A stretch of DNA of 64,000 nucleotides, from positions 53,334 through 117,333 of the forward strand of contig NZ_AZRW02000017.1 of the NCBI RefSeq assembly GCF_000512695.2. The letters are read 5' to 3'. Below, in pieces: positions 28,086 to 37,848 of the stretch. How positions within the stretch are numbered: the first letter of the stretch is position 1; each line of letters begins with the position of its first letter. Made by a program: the position numbers and the translations under genes. The notes below the pieces were generated by a model that was not told the DNA's origin, searched no databases, and saw only the letters and a program-made list of their open reading frames with translations. This stretch comes from Pseudomonas sp. QTF5. Lineage in GTDB: Bacteria > Pseudomonadota > Gammaproteobacteria > Pseudomonadales > Pseudomonadaceae.

Positions 28086-28188
28086 AATTAACCCCGAAAA
28101 ATTCGATCAAAAGACCCTAAAACTTATATTAGATTTAGATCAATGATCTGACTGAAGATGGTGCCATCTTACTCTCAGGAGCTCATTC

Positions 28189-28956
28189 ATGTTCCCCAGC
28201 CTGTATATCTCTCATGGCTCCCCGATGCTAGCCCTGGAACCGGGCGCCAGCGGGCCGGCCCTCGCGCGCCTGGCCGCCGCATTGCCGAAACCCAAAGCCA
28301 TCGTGATGGTTTCCGCGCACTGGGAAAGCAGCGAACTGCTGGTCAGCGGCAACCCCCAGCCTGAAACCTGGCACGACTTCGGCGGCTTTCCGCAGGCCTT
28401 GTTCGAGGTGCAATACCCGGCCCCCGGCAATCCGCAACTGGCGGCGGAGGTGGTCGAGCGGCTGAAGGCCGATGGCCTGCCGGCGCGCATCGACAGCCAG
28501 CGACCGTTCGACCACGGTGTTTGGGTGCCCTTGTCGTTGATGTATCCGCAAGCTGATATCCCGGTGGTGCAGGTTTCGCTACCCACCCGTGGCGGCCCAG
28601 CCCTGCAAACCCGCATCGGCCATGCCTTGGCCAGCCTGCGCGAACATGGCGTGCTGTTGATCGGCTCCGGCAGCATCACCCACAACCTGCGCGAACTGGA
28701 CTGGCATGCCGGCCCGGAAAGCGTCGAACCCTGGGCCAAGGCGTTCCGCGACTGGATGATCGAGAAACTCGAAGCGAACGACGAAGCCGCGTTGCACGAC
28801 TATCGCCAACAGGCTCCGAATGCTGTGCGTAACCATCCGAGTGACGAGCATCTGCTGCCGCTGTACTTTGCCCGCGCGGCCGGGGGGAAGTTCAGCATTG
28901 CGCACCAGGGTTTCACCATGGGTGCGTTGGGGATGGATATTTATCGCTTCGGGTAA
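28189..28956 (+). CDS. LigB/DODA-type extradiol dioxygenase
   Basis: Zinc- or iron-dependent class III extradiol dioxygenase, similar to YgiD/4,5-DOPA dioxygenase (255 aa). Metal ligands are visible as YISHGSPM, VSAHWES, FDHGVWVPL and a late SDEHLLPLY. The substrate is not certain; a catechol-type aromatic is expected. CAGGAG precedes the ATG at 28189. Monocistronic, divergent from tpm, followed by a REP pair. Confidence 0.9.
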   Translation: MFPSLYISHGSPMLALEPGASGPALARLAAALPKPKAIVMVSAHWESSELLVSGNPQPETWHDFGGFPQALFEVQYPAPGNPQLAAEVVERLKADGLPARIDSQRPFDHGVWVPLSLMYPQADIPVVQVSLPTRGGPALQTRIGHALASLREHGVLLIGSGSITHNLRELDWHAGPESVEPWAKAFRDWMIEKLEANDEAALHDYRQQAPNAVRNHPSDEHLLPLYFARAAGGKFSIAHQGFTMGALGMDIYRFG

Positions 28957-28973
28957 CAGGTAGACCGATTTGC

Positions 28974-29073
28974 CCCCTTCGCGAGCGAGCCCGCTCCCAC
29001 ACTTGATCTTCAGTGAATTCAGAATTTATGTACGACGCAGATCCAGTGTGGGAGCGGGCTTGCTCGCGAAGGG
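28974..29073. repeat. REP pair (REPIN)
   Basis: CTTCGCGAGCGAGCCCGCTC and GAGCGGGCTTGCTCGCGAAG in inverted orientation, CCCACA/TGTGGG ends inward, 50-nt spacer. Confidence 0.9.
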
Positions 29074-29113
29074 AGCGACACGGCTCTTCAGGCAAGACAC
29101 AAAACAGCAGGCG

Positions 29114-29146
29114 AAAAAAATCCCCGAACCAGTCGGGGATTTTTTA
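29114..29146. terminator. Intrinsic terminator (deaD side)
   Basis: AATCCCCGA / TCGGGGATT stem with an A run on the left and TTTTTT on the right. It works in both directions and lies 27 bp past the deaD stop. Confidence 0.9.
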
Positions 29147-29172
29147 TGTTCGATCCGTCGCGAGGGAGCGGA

Positions 29173-30846
29173 TCAATCTTCGCGATAGCGACGCAGCTTC
29201 AACTGCTTACCGGCAACGCGAGTGTCCTTCAGTTTGGTCAGGAGTTTCTCCAGACCATCTTCCGGCAGCTCGACGAGGCTGAAGCTGTCACGCACCTGGA
29301 TGCGACCGATGGCTTCACGCGCCAGACCACCTTCGTTGAGGATGGCACCCAGCAGGTTCTTGGCAGCGATACCATCACGCGCACCCAGCGCGGTACGGCA
29401 ACGAGCACGACCTTCGGCCAATGGAATCGGAGCACGACGCTCGCGATCACCACGGTCCGGACGATCACCGGAACGCTCTGGACGATCGCCACGCGGTGCG
29501 TTGTTCGGCACCAGTGGACGTTCTTTCTCGATTGCAGCCAGGGTCAGCGCCTGAGCGTTGGTTGCCTTGCGCAGCAGAGCAGCGGCCAATGCACGCGGGG
29601 TGCAACCGATGTCGGCGGTCAGGCGATCCAGCAGATCACCGTGAGTCGATTCGGCATCAGCGACCAGCGGCGACAGGCTGTTGGTCAGCTTCTTGATGCG
29701 GGCATCAAGAACGGCCTGGGCATCCGGCAGACGAACTTCGGCAACCTTCTGACCGGTTACACGCTCGATCACTTGCAGCATGCGGCGCTCACGAGGAGTC
29801 ACCAGCAGCAGTGCACGACCTTCGCGACCGGCACGGCCGGTACGGCCGATACGGTGAACGTAGGATTCCGGGTCGTACGGCATGTCAACGTTGAACACGT
29901 GAGTGATGCGCGGAACGTCCAGGCCACGAGCAGCAACGTCGGTCGCCACAACGATGTCCAGACGGCCATCCTTGAGGGAATCGATCACGCGCTCACGCTG
30001 GTTCTGAGCAATGTCACCGTTCAGCGCAGCGGCTTTGTAGCCTTTGGCTTCCAGGGCACTGGCCAGGTCCAGGGTCGCTTGCTTGGTGCGCACGAACATG
30101 ATCAGGGCGTCGAAATCTTCCACTTCCAGCAGGCTCAATACAGCCGAGGTCTTCTGGTCAGCGTGAACCAACAGGTGAGCCTGTTCGATCGCGGTAACGG
30201 TCTGAGTCTTGGTCTGGATCTTCACGTGTTGCGGATCGCGCAGATGGCGTTCGGCAATGGCACGGATCGACTGCGGCAGGGTGGCCGAGAACAATACGGT
30301 CTGACGGGTTGGAGGCAAGGCCTTGAAGATAACTTCGAGGTCGTCCATGAAACCCAGTTTGAGCATTTCGTCAGCTTCGTCGAGAACCAGGTGGTTCACG
30401 GTAGCCAGAACTTTTTCGTCACGACGCAGGTGGTCGCACAGACGGCCCGGCGTGGCGACAACGATCTGTGCGCCATTACGGATTGCTTTCAGTTGCGGGC
30501 CCATAGGCGCGCCGCCGTAAACGGCCACAACGGTAACGCCCGGCATTTGCTTGGCGTAGGTTTCGAAAGCGGTTGCTACTTGCAGCGCCAACTCACGGGT
30601 TGGCGCCAGGATCAGGGCTTGCGGCTCGCGCTTGGCAGGATCGATGCGGTGCAGGATCGGCAGGGCGAACGCGGCGGTTTTACCCGTACCGGTTTGCGCC
30701 TGACCAATCATGTCGTGACCGGCCATGATGATCGGGATCGATTGCTGCTGAATAGCCGAAGGTTCTTCGTAGCCGGTCGCAATGACAGCTGCAAGAATAT
30801 TCGGATTAAGATTAAAAGCGGCGAAGCCGCCGGTTTCCTGGGTCAT
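29173..30846 (-). CDS. deaD: DEAD-box ATP-dependent RNA helicase (DeaD/CsdA type)
   Basis: RNA helicase of 557 aa for ribosome assembly and mRNA turnover, often cold-induced. Motif I AQTGTGKT, Ia PTRELALQ, Ib TPGRL, II DEAD, III SAT, V ATDVAARGLD and VI HRIGRTGRAGR are all present. The C-terminal third has a dimerisation-like region, an Arg/Asp-rich linker (RGDRPERSGDRPDRGDRE) and a DbpA-type RNA-binding domain ending KQLKLRRYRED. ATG 30846 starts the conserved region (TQETGGFAAFNL). A leader of roughly 210 nt precedes it, as in cold-shock helicase mRNAs. Confidence 0.93.
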   Translation of the reverse strand: MTQETGGFAAFNLNPNILAAVIATGYEEPSAIQQQSIPIIMAGHDMIGQAQTGTGKTAAFALPILHRIDPAKREPQALILAPTRELALQVATAFETYAKQMPGVTVVAVYGGAPMGPQLKAIRNGAQIVVATPGRLCDHLRRDEKVLATVNHLVLDEADEMLKLGFMDDLEVIFKALPPTRQTVLFSATLPQSIRAIAERHLRDPQHVKIQTKTQTVTAIEQAHLLVHADQKTSAVLSLLEVEDFDALIMFVRTKQATLDLASALEAKGYKAAALNGDIAQNQRERVIDSLKDGRLDIVVATDVAARGLDVPRITHVFNVDMPYDPESYVHRIGRTGRAGREGRALLLVTPRERRMLQVIERVTGQKVAEVRLPDAQAVLDARIKKLTNSLSPLVADAESTHGDLLDRLTADIGCTPRALAAALLRKATNAQALTLAAIEKERPLVPNNAPRGDRPERSGDRPDRGDRERRAPIPLAEGRARCRTALGARDGIAAKNLLGAILNEGGLAREAIGRIQVRDSFSLVELPEDGLEKLLTKLKDTRVAGKQLKLRRYRED

Positions 30847-31268
30847 GGGTCTGCCTCTAAGTGCATCCGCAAAGACCCATGCTCCAAAGCTGCGCATGCC
30901 GTGTAAGACTCAAGAGTCGCCCTGGCTGCTTTGTCGGCGGGGATTTGCGAAAACGAATGAATGAAAAAGATTCGTCAAGGGAGAGTCCGCTGTGCGGACG
31001 TGCAGCCGAAGCTGACTTCGGGGAATTGCGCTACCTAAACGCGGCCCGGTTAAAGGCCGGCGCGCACTATACCGGAATTCGCCCGAAAAGGGAGCTTTTT
31101 TTATCGGAAAAAACCGGCGTACGCCGTTGTGTCACGGGCTTTTCGGATAATTGTGCGACGGTCTATTTTGCAAAGGCCCGGCCCTGCTGACGATGGCGCT
31201 AAAACGGTTCACTCTAGCGACGCAGACCTTCGGTCTCACACCCCCTTCCCCACCCGAGGAAATGTCCC
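30847..31268. other. Divergent intergenic region with probable deaD leader
   Basis: No gene is seen in these 422 bp. On the minus strand TATAGT at 31071-31066 is a candidate -10 for deaD and would give a 5' leader of about 210 nt. A perfect palindrome CGGCGTACGCCG at 31115-31126, followed on the minus strand by GTTTTTT, lies upstream of it. The + strand end carries GAGGAAATGTCCC before the crotonase gene. Confidence 0.5.
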
Positions 31269-32060
31269 ATGAATCAGCCCAGCCCCAGTCGTGTAACCCG
31301 TGAACGACACGGTCATGTCCTGATGATCGGCCTGGATCGGGTGGCCAAACGCAATGCCTTCGACCTCGACCTGCTCAACGAACTCAGCCTGGCCTATGGC
31401 GAGTTCGAGGCCGACAGCGAGGCGCGGGTCGCGGTGGTGTTCGGCCATGGCGAGCATTTCACGGCCGGGCTCGATCTGGTCAGCGCCGGTGCAGCCCTGG
31501 CCGAAGGCTGGCAGGCACCGCCCGGTGGCTGCGACCCATGGGGTGTACTCGCCGGCCCTCGGGTCAGCAAGCCGGTGATCGTCGCGGCTCAAGGCTACTG
31601 CCTGACCGTTGGCATCGAGTTGATGCTGGCTGCCGACATCAACCTGTGCGCCAGCAATACCCGTTTTGCCCAGAAGGAAGTGCAGCGCGGGATCTTCCCG
31701 TTCGGCGGCGCTACCTTGCGCCTGCATCAGGTCGCCGGCTGGGGCAATGCCATGCGCTGGTTGCTCACCGGTGATGAGTTTGACGCTCATGACGCCTTGC
31801 ATCTGGGGTTGGTGCAGGAAGTCATGGCCAGCGAGGACTTGTTGCCACGAGCCATTGAATTGGCGGAGCGGATTGCCCGGCAGGCGCCGCTGGGGGTTCA
31901 AGCGACGTTGATGTCGGCCCGGCAGGCGCGCTATGAGGGTGAAATGGCGGCAGCTCAGGCCTTGCCGGCGCTGGTGAAGACATTGCTGAATAGCGAGGAT
32001 GCCAAGGAGGGTGTGCGGTCGATGGTCGAGAAGCGGCCGGGCATCTTTAAAGGGGTTTGA
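31269..32060 (+). CDS. Crotonase/enoyl-CoA hydratase family protein
   Basis: Crotonase-fold protein of 263 aa acting on an acyl-CoA. Oxyanion-hole segments are HFTAGLDLVSAG and GYCLTVGIELMLAADI; FAQKEVQRGIFPFGGA has a glutamate at a position often catalytic in hydratases and isomerases. The specific reaction is unknown. The start has GAGGAAATGTCCC upstream. It matches the P. aeruginosa order deaD - crotonase - SpeE-like - DAHP synthase, which I recall from PAO1 (PA2840-PA2843). Confidence 0.88.
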   Translation: MNQPSPSRVTRERHGHVLMIGLDRVAKRNAFDLDLLNELSLAYGEFEADSEARVAVVFGHGEHFTAGLDLVSAGAALAEGWQAPPGGCDPWGVLAGPRVSKPVIVAAQGYCLTVGIELMLAADINLCASNTRFAQKEVQRGIFPFGGATLRLHQVAGWGNAMRWLLTGDEFDAHDALHLGLVQEVMASEDLLPRAIELAERIARQAPLGVQATLMSARQARYEGEMAAAQALPALVKTLLNSEDAKEGVRSMVEKRPGIFKGV

Positions 32061-32078
32061 GGGACGTATTGGCTGTGA

Positions 32079-32154
32079 GGCCCTCTTCGCGAGCAAGCCC
32101 GCTCCCACATTAGAACGCGATCCAATGTGGGAGCGGGCTTGCTCGCGAAGGGGC
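32079..32154. repeat. REP pair (REPIN)
   Basis: CTTCGCGAGCAAGCCCGCTC and GAGCGGGCTTGCTCGCGAAG inverted, CCCACA/TGTGGG inward, spacer of about 15 nt. Confidence 0.92.
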
Positions 32155-32170
32155 CCGAACAGACAACGAC

Positions 32171-32926
32171 TTATGTCGCCGGCCGAATCGCCTTGATCAA
32201 CGACTGCAACGAATACCCCAATTGCGGCGCCAAGCCTTCAGCGCGCGCGATCAACCCATCCATATTCAGTTCCTGATCCAGCTCAGACGGCACGATCAGA
32301 ATCACGTTGCCCTCCTTCACTGGCAACTCCCAGTAATGCCGGTGATAGAGACCGCGTAACAATGCCGCCCCCAACGGTCGACCATCGTCGGTGGCCCACT
32401 GATTGATCACCAACCAGCCACCCGGATTCAAACGCTTCTGACAGTTTTCCAGAAAACCCCAAGCCAGATGCCCGACACCCGGCCCGACATCGGTATAGAG
32501 GTCGACGAAAATCAGATCGGCCGGTTCAGCCGTATCTAGCAATTCCAAGGCATCGCCGACGCGGATGTACAGCCGCGGATCATCATCCAGCCCGAGGTAT
32601 TCGATGGCCAGGCGCGGTACATCCGGACGCAGCTCGATGGCTTCGACATCTTCCAGAGGCAGGAACTTGAGGCAAGCCTGGGTCAGTGTCCCGGCACCGA
32701 GCCCGAGGAACAGCGCGCTTTCCGGCTGTTCGTGGCACAGTGCGCCAATCAGCATCGCCCGGGTGTAATCGTACTCGAGCCAGCTCGGGTCAGCGGTGAA
32801 CACGCAGCTTTGTTCGATGGCATCACCGAACTCCAGAAAACGGTAATCGGCCACTTCCAGCACGCGAATCACGCCGAATTCATCCTGTACCTCGGCGAGC
32901 AACTGCTCGACGCGCTCCTCAGTCAT
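32171..32926 (-). CDS. Spermidine synthase-like (SpeE-fold) methyltransferase-family protein
   Basis: Rossmann-fold protein of 251 aa similar to SpeE. The nucleotide-binding turn is LFLGLGAGTLTQACLKFLP, followed by VEAIELRPDVPRLA and the acidic DLIFVDLYTDVG. It is shorter than true spermidine synthases and lacks a clear N-terminal beta-domain, so the substrate is open. It converges on the crotonase gene with a REP pair between and is divergent from the class II DAHP synthase. No clear promoter was identified. Confidence 0.85.
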   Translation of the reverse strand: MTEERVEQLLAEVQDEFGVIRVLEVADYRFLEFGDAIEQSCVFTADPSWLEYDYTRAMLIGALCHEQPESALFLGLGAGTLTQACLKFLPLEDVEAIELRPDVPRLAIEYLGLDDDPRLYIRVGDALELLDTAEPADLIFVDLYTDVGPGVGHLAWGFLENCQKRLNPGGWLVINQWATDDGRPLGAALLRGLYHRHYWELPVKEGNVILIVPSELDQELNMDGLIARAEGLAPQLGYSLQSLIKAIRPAT

Positions 32927-33088
32927 TTCGTCTCCTGATCGTTACCGGGCCTGCAATGCAGTAAATAGCAGCGCAATAAGACCGCGTGGGTGGCGGCAAA
33001 GGAGCGATTGTCCGCGAAGCGACGGGAACAGGTCACGCACTAATTGCTGATAACATAACCGTCCGAGCGTTAAACACTAGAGACTGCA

Positions 33089-34435
33089 ATGAGCCAACCC
33101 TGGAGCCCTGACAGCTGGCGCGCCCTGCCGATCCAGCAACAACCTCAATATCCCGATGCGGCGCATTTGCTGCACGTCGAGCAAACCCTGGCGAGCTATC
33201 CGCCGCTGGTGTTTGCCGGTGAAGCCAGGGAGTTGCGCCGTCAGTTCGCCGAAGTGACCCAGGGCCGGGCGTTTCTGTTGCAGGGCGGCGACTGCGCCGA
33301 AAGCTTCGCCGAATTCTCCGCCGCGAAAATTCGCGACACGTTTAAAGTGTTGCTGCAAATGGCGATCGTCATGACCTTCGCCGCCGGTTGCCCGGTGGTC
33401 AAGGTCGGACGCATGGCCGGCCAGTTCGCCAAACCCCGTTCGGCCAACGATGAAACCATCAACGGCGTGACGCTGCCGGCCTACCGTGGCGATATCGTCA
33501 ACGGCATTGGTTTCGACGAAAAAAGCCGTGTACCGGACCCGGATCGTCTGCTGCAGTCTTACCACCAGTCCACTGCAACCCTGAACCTGCTGCGTGCCTT
33601 TGCCCAGGGCGGCTTTGCCGACCTGCATCAGGTGCACAAGTGGAACCTGGACTTCATCGCCAACTCGGCGCTGGCCGAGAAATACAGCCACCTGGCCGAC
33701 CGCATCGATGAAACCCTGGCCTTCATGCGTGCCTGCGGCATGGACAGCTCGCCACAACTGCGCGAAACCAGTTTCTTCACCGCCCACGAAGCGCTGCTGC
33801 TGAACTACGAAGAAGCCTTCGTGCGTCGCGACAGCCTGACCAACGACTACTACGACTGCTCGGCCCACATGCTGTGGATCGGCGACCGTACCCGTCAACT
33901 GGACGGCGCGCATGTCGAATTCCTGCGCGGAGTGCACAACCCGATCGGCGTGAAGGTCGGCCCAAGCATGAACCCCGAAGACCTGATTCGCCTGATCGAT
34001 GCGCTCAACCCGGACAACGATCCGGGCCGCCTGAACCTGATTGCGCGGATGGGCGCGAACAAGGTCGGCGATCACCTGCCGCAGCTGATCCGCGCGGTGC
34101 AGCGCGAAGGCAAGCAGGTGCTTTGGAGTTCCGACCCGATGCACGGCAACACCATCAAGGCCAGCAGCGGCTACAAGACCCGTGACTTCGCGCAGATCCT
34201 TGGCGAGGTGAAACAGTTCTTCCAGGTTCACGAGGCGGAAGGCAGTTATGCCGGTGGCATCCACATCGAAATGACCGGGCAGAACGTCACCGAATGCATC
34301 GGTGGCGCGCGGCCGATTACCGAGGATGGATTGTCGGATCGTTACCACACCCACTGCGACCCGCGGATGAATGCCGATCAGTCGCTGGAATTGGCGTTTT
34401 TGATTGCCGAGACGTTGAAGCAGGTTCGGCGGTGA
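33089..34435 (+). CDS. Class II DAHP synthase (3-deoxy-7-phosphoheptulonate synthase)
   Basis: First step of the shikimate pathway: condenses phosphoenolpyruvate and erythrose-4-phosphate. The 448-aa length and the blocks [70 protein letters not shown] and [15 protein letters not shown] are those of the plant-like class II enzyme, including the metal and PEP-binding residues. Monocistronic. A class I enzyme lies at 48737, so this strain has at least two isoforms, presumably with different feedback control. Confidence 0.95.
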   Translation: MSQPWSPDSWRALPIQQQPQYPDAAHLLHVEQTLASYPPLVFAGEARELRRQFAEVTQGRAFLLQGGDCAESFAEFSAAKIRDTFKVLLQMAIVMTFAAGCPVVKVGRMAGQFAKPRSANDETINGVTLPAYRGDIVNGIGFDEKSRVPDPDRLLQSYHQSTATLNLLRAFAQGGFADLHQVHKWNLDFIANSALAEKYSHLADRIDETLAFMRACGMDSSPQLRETSFFTAHEALLLNYEEAFVRRDSLTNDYYDCSAHMLWIGDRTRQLDGAHVEFLRGVHNPIGVKVGPSMNPEDLIRLIDALNPDNDPGRLNLIARMGANKVGDHLPQLIRAVQREGKQVLWSSDPMHGNTIKASSGYKTRDFAQILGEVKQFFQVHEAEGSYAGGIHIEMTGQNVTECIGGARPITEDGLSDRYHTHCDPRMNADQSLELAFLIAETLKQVRR

Positions 34436-34464
34436 GTCAGTAAGTCTTTGGTTGCCTGATACAC

Positions 34465-34537
34465 CGCCTTCGCGAGCAAGCCCGCTCCCACAGTTGACCG
34501 CATTCCAAATGTGGGAGCGGGCTTGCTCGCGAAGGCG
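34465..34537. repeat. REP pair (REPIN)
   Basis: GCCTTCGCGAGCAAGCCCGC and GCGGGCTTGCTCGCGAAGGC inverted, CCCACA/TGTGGG inward. It ends 6 bp before the YcaQ stop codon. Confidence 0.92.
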
Positions 34538-34542
34538 TCAGC

Positions 34543-35772
34543 TCAATCACCGCCAAATTGAGCCAATGCCACCCGCAACCGCGCCGCACTCGCCCGCGGG
34601 CAATTCAATTGAATCTGCTCCAGCCCCAACCAATCCGCCATCTGCTGCAGATTGACCGCCAACGCCATCATCCCGTCCTCATCCAGCCCCGGCTCTTCCT
34701 CATGCACGGCATGCACCGCCAACCGGCCCAACGCTCGCTCGGCCCGCAAGTCGACCCGCGCGGCAATCCGCTCATTGTGCAAAAACGGCAATACGTAATA
34801 GCCGTAGATGCGCTTGTGCTGCGGCGTATAAATCTCCAGCCGATAACGAAAATCGAATAACCGCTCGGTACGGCTGCGTTCCCAGATCAGCGAATCGAAC
34901 GGTGAAAGCAGCGCACTGGCCTCGACCTTGCGCGGCACTTTCGGCTCTGCCAGGCAATAGGCCGGCTGCCGCCAGCCTTCAACCTCACAGACCAACAGAT
35001 CACCCTCCTCGACCAGTTCCGCTAGCCGCGGCCGGCTGTCTGCCGGGCTCAAGCGAAAATAATCCCGCAGGTCCTTTTCCGTACCAACACCCAAAGCCGC
35101 GGCGGCGTGCAGTAATAGGCCGCGCTGAGCCTCGGCCTCGCTAAGCAAAGGTTGTTGAAGTATCGCCGAAGGAATCACCCGCTCCGGCAAATCATAAAGC
35201 CGTTCGAACCCGCGCCGACCGGCCACGGTCACTTCACCGGCGGCGAACAGCCATTCCAGCGCATGCTTTTCCGCGCTCCAGTCCCACCACGGCCCTGCCC
35301 GCTCCTGCCGGGTCGACAAGCTGCCAGCACCCAGTGCACCGAGCTCCTGAACCGACGCCAAAACGCGGCGAATCGTGCCTTGCTGCTCACGACCAAAACG
35401 CGCGAGTTGCTGATAGATATCTTCGCCGCTGGCCGCGCGCTGCATGCGCCAGCGCATCAAGGGGTACATCGACAAGGGCAACAGAGACGCTTCATGGCCC
35501 CAGTACTCGAACAACGTGCGTCGACGGCCCTGACTCCAGGCAGCCTGATCAAGCAAGTCGGATGAATAATTGCCAAGACGGGAAAACAAGGGAAGGTAGT
35601 GCGAACGCACTAACGCATTGACCGAATCGATCTGCAGAATGCCCAGGCGTTCGATCAGCCGGTTGAGCTGAACCGCTTTGATCGTCGCCGGCGGCTGGCG
35701 CCCGTTGAACCCTTGGGCGGCCAGCGCCAGACGCCGAGCCTGTTTGAGGGAAAAAGACAGTGTGGCGGGCAT
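34543..35772 (-). CDS. YcaQ/AlkX-type winged-helix DNA glycosylase
   Basis: Protein of 409 aa of the HTH_42 family whose E. coli member YcaQ unhooks interstrand DNA crosslinks. Visible blocks: [54 protein letters not shown] near residue 90, WDWSAEKHALEWLFAAGEV, and LLSPFDSLIWERSRTERLFDFRYRLEIY. I take ATG at 35772 because AAGGAG lies 6 nt upstream; ATGs at 35778 and 35796 are alternatives. It lies alone in the minus direction behind the DUF1127 gene. Confidence 0.88.
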   Translation of the reverse strand: MPATLSFSLKQARRLALAAQGFNGRQPPATIKAVQLNRLIERLGILQIDSVNALVRSHYLPLFSRLGNYSSDLLDQAAWSQGRRRTLFEYWGHEASLLPLSMYPLMRWRMQRAASGEDIYQQLARFGREQQGTIRRVLASVQELGALGAGSLSTRQERAGPWWDWSAEKHALEWLFAAGEVTVAGRRGFERLYDLPERVIPSAILQQPLLSEAEAQRGLLLHAAAALGVGTEKDLRDYFRLSPADSRPRLAELVEEGDLLVCEVEGWRQPAYCLAEPKVPRKVEASALLSPFDSLIWERSRTERLFDFRYRLEIYTPQHKRIYGYYVLPFLHNERIAARVDLRAERALGRLAVHAVHEEEPGLDEDGMMALAVNLQQMADWLGLEQIQLNCPRASAARLRVALAQFGGD

Positions 35773-35836
35773 GAGCATCTCCTTGTCTGCTCGCAACCTA
35801 CCTCACCCGGAAGCGGTTTGTGTAGCGATGGCATCA

Positions 35837-36052
35837 TCATTTATGCATCGGATCATCCCAGAACGGTCTTACCGTCTCATGCTCCACATCCGCACGGCTC
35901 ACGCCGATATCCTTCAGTGCTTCGTCGCTCAAGCCCGCCAGCATTTCACGTTCACGGTGAAGTTCGTACCAGCGACTAAACTTGTGCAGCAGATCGGATA
36001 CCGCGTGGATTGAGAATTTTTGTTCCGTTACATGCTCGTTGTGACCTTTCAT
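35837..36052 (-). CDS. DUF1127 small protein
   Basis: A 71-aa protein with the DUF1127 (YjiS-like) domain: LLHKFSRWYELHREREMLAG followed by LSDEALKDIGVSRADVEHE. DUF1127 proteins are small arginine-rich regulators, some of which bind RNA and affect phosphate and carbon metabolism. A near-perfect Shine-Dalgarno (AAAGGAGG, 8 nt before ATG 36052) argues for high translation. It is divergent from the LysR gene at 36149. Confidence 0.9.
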   Translation of the reverse strand: MKGHNEHVTEQKFSIHAVSDLLHKFSRWYELHREREMLAGLSDEALKDIGVSRADVEHETVRPFWDDPMHK

Positions 36053-36148
36053 CGTATTGCCCTCCTTTAGGGATGGCTCAAGTCTCGCGCCAGCGATAAG
36101 ATCAATCCAACGAATGTTTCTGATGGCATACATCTCGGAGATTGATGA

Positions 36149-37003
36149 ATGTCCGCCTACCCCAGTATCGACACCGATGTACTGCGCACCTTCGTCGCGA
36201 TCGCCGATCAGGGCGGTTTTACCCGCGCCGGTGAAATGGTCAACCGCACCCAGTCGGCGGTGAGCATGCAGATGAAACGCCTGGAAGAAGACGTGCTGCA
36301 GCGCCAGCTGTTCGAACGCGACGGGCGCCAGGTCAAGCTGACCGCCGAAGGCCAGGTATTGCTTGGCTATGCGCGGCGCATCCTGAAACTCCATAGCGAA
36401 GTCTTCAATACCCTGCGTGAGCCGCACATGGTCGGCACGGTGCGCATCGGCACACCCGACGATTACGTCATGCGCTTTCTGCCGGGCATCCTGTCGCGCT
36501 TCGCGCAGTTCTACCCGCTGATCCAGATCGAGGTTCATTGCGAATCGACCCGGCAACTGTTGCAGCGCCAGGACCTGGACCTGTCCATCGTTACCCGCGA
36601 GCCGGGCAACGAGATTGGCCAATTGTTGCGCAAGGAGCGTTTTGTCTGGGCCGAAGCCCAATGCTTCAGCGCCCATGAACAAACACCGCTGCCGCTGGCG
36701 ATGTTCAACAGTGATTGTTTCTGCCGCCTCTGGGCATGCAATGCCCTGGATGCCATGGGCCGCGACTACCGCATTGCCTACAACAGCTCCAGCCTGTCGG
36801 CATTGATGGCCGTGGTCAGCGCGGGTCTGGCGATCACCGCGCAATTGGAAAGCCTGATCACACCGGACATGCGCATCCTTGGCGCCAACGAAGACCTGCC
36901 GTTGTTGCCGGAAGCCAGCATCATGCTGATCCGCAACCTGAACAACCCTTCGCCGATCACCGAATGCCTGGCCGAGCACATCGTCGAAGGTTTCAAACTT
37001 TAA
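36149..37003 (+). CDS. LysR-family transcriptional regulator
   Basis: LysR regulator of 284 aa: N-terminal winged HTH (DTDVLRTFVAIADQGGFTRA, then NRTQSAVSMQMKRLEED) and C-terminal effector domain from about residue 90 (VGTVRIGTPDDYVMRFLPG). The effector is unknown. By position it may control either the divergent DUF1127 gene or the convergent TauE/SafE gene, whose stop it overlaps by 11 bp. Confidence 0.92.
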   Translation: MSAYPSIDTDVLRTFVAIADQGGFTRAGEMVNRTQSAVSMQMKRLEEDVLQRQLFERDGRQVKLTAEGQVLLGYARRILKLHSEVFNTLREPHMVGTVRIGTPDDYVMRFLPGILSRFAQFYPLIQIEVHCESTRQLLQRQDLDLSIVTREPGNEIGQLLRKERFVWAEAQCFSAHEQTPLPLAMFNSDCFCRLWACNALDAMGRDYRIAYNSSSLSALMAVVSAGLAITAQLESLITPDMRILGANEDLPLLPEASIMLIRNLNNPSPITECLAEHIVEGFKL

Positions 37004-37742
37004 ACGCGAGCATCACTGCACAGACCACCAGAAAACCACAGAACAGCCCGCGCAGGAGTCGCTCCGGCAATGCGTGGGCAATTCTCACGCCCCAACTGAT
37101 GCTCATCAATCCACCGACCGCCAACGGCACACCGATCGCCCAATGCACCTGATGGTGCACCGCATAAGTCGCCAGGGTGACGCCCGTACTCGGCAACGCC
37201 AGCGCCAGCGCCAACCCCTGGGCAACCACTTGAGTGGTACCGAACAGACTGGTCAGCACCGGCGTTGCAACCACCGCCCCGCCCACTCCAAATAGTCCGC
37301 CCATCGTCCCGGAAGCTGCGCCGAGCACACCCAGCCACGGCCAGGAATAGCGCATCTGCGAAGAGGTCGGTGCGTTGGCGGTGAACATTCGCATCAGGTT
37401 GTAGGCCGACAGCGCGATCAGGAAAGCGACGAAGCCCAAGCGCATGGTTTGCGCATCGATACCCACCGCCCAGATCGAACCGATCCAGGCAAAGCAGAAC
37501 CCCATCGAGGCCAGTGGCAGCGCATGCCGCAATTCGATGCGATTGCGTTGGTGATAGCGCCACAGCGCCAGCATCACGTTGGGCACGACCATCACCAGCG
37601 CCGTGCCTTGGGCAATCTGCTGATCAAGACCGAACCACACGCCCAGCAGCGGGATAGCGACCAATCCGCCCCCAATGCCGAACAGGCCGCCGAGGGTTCC
37701 CAAGGCCGCGCCAAAAACCAGATACATCAAGAACTCAATCAC
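36993..37742 (-). CDS. TauE/SafE-family sulfite exporter-like permease
   Basis: Membrane protein of 249 aa with about eight hydrophobic segments and the two TauE/SafE repeats (FGAALGTLGGLFGIGGG at the start; GAASGTMGGLFGVGGAVVATP near the middle). The substrate is probably an organosulfur or sulfur anion, unproven. GTG at 37742 has AAAGGA 9 nt upstream; ATG at 37772 would add ten residues. It is divergent from the second LysR gene, which is a plausible regulator. Confidence 0.88.
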   Translation of the reverse strand: MIEFLMYLVFGAALGTLGGLFGIGGGLVAIPLLGVWFGLDQQIAQGTALVMVVPNVMLALWRYHQRNRIELRHALPLASMGFCFAWIGSIWAVGIDAQTMRLGFVAFLIALSAYNLMRMFTANAPTSSQMRYSWPWLGVLGAASGTMGGLFGVGGAVVATPVLTSLFGTTQVVAQGLALALALPSTGVTLATYAVHHQVHWAIGVPLAVGGLMSISWGVRIAHALPERLLRGLFCGFLVVCAVMLAFKV

Positions 37743-37848
37743 AGGCGAATTTCCTTTTGTCAGGCTGTTCATCCTACGCAGTCGGCTCTGGCGGGGAAAC
37801 GCACAGCAACGCACAATGGCTGTGCCAATTTCGCACAGCCGACGAACC

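Noticed and set aside
29146..30906. 586-codon plus-strand frame
   Set aside because: Antisense shadow of deaD.
32999..33026. REP-like sequence GGAGCGATTGTCCGCGAAGC
   Set aside because: Only a weak similarity to REP; no paired arm found.
33077..34354. 425-codon minus-strand frame
   Set aside because: Antisense shadow of the class II DAHP synthase.
35837..36979. Long minus-strand frame of 380 codons
   Set aside because: Mostly the antisense of the LysR gene; only its last 71 codons, the DUF1127 protein, are real.
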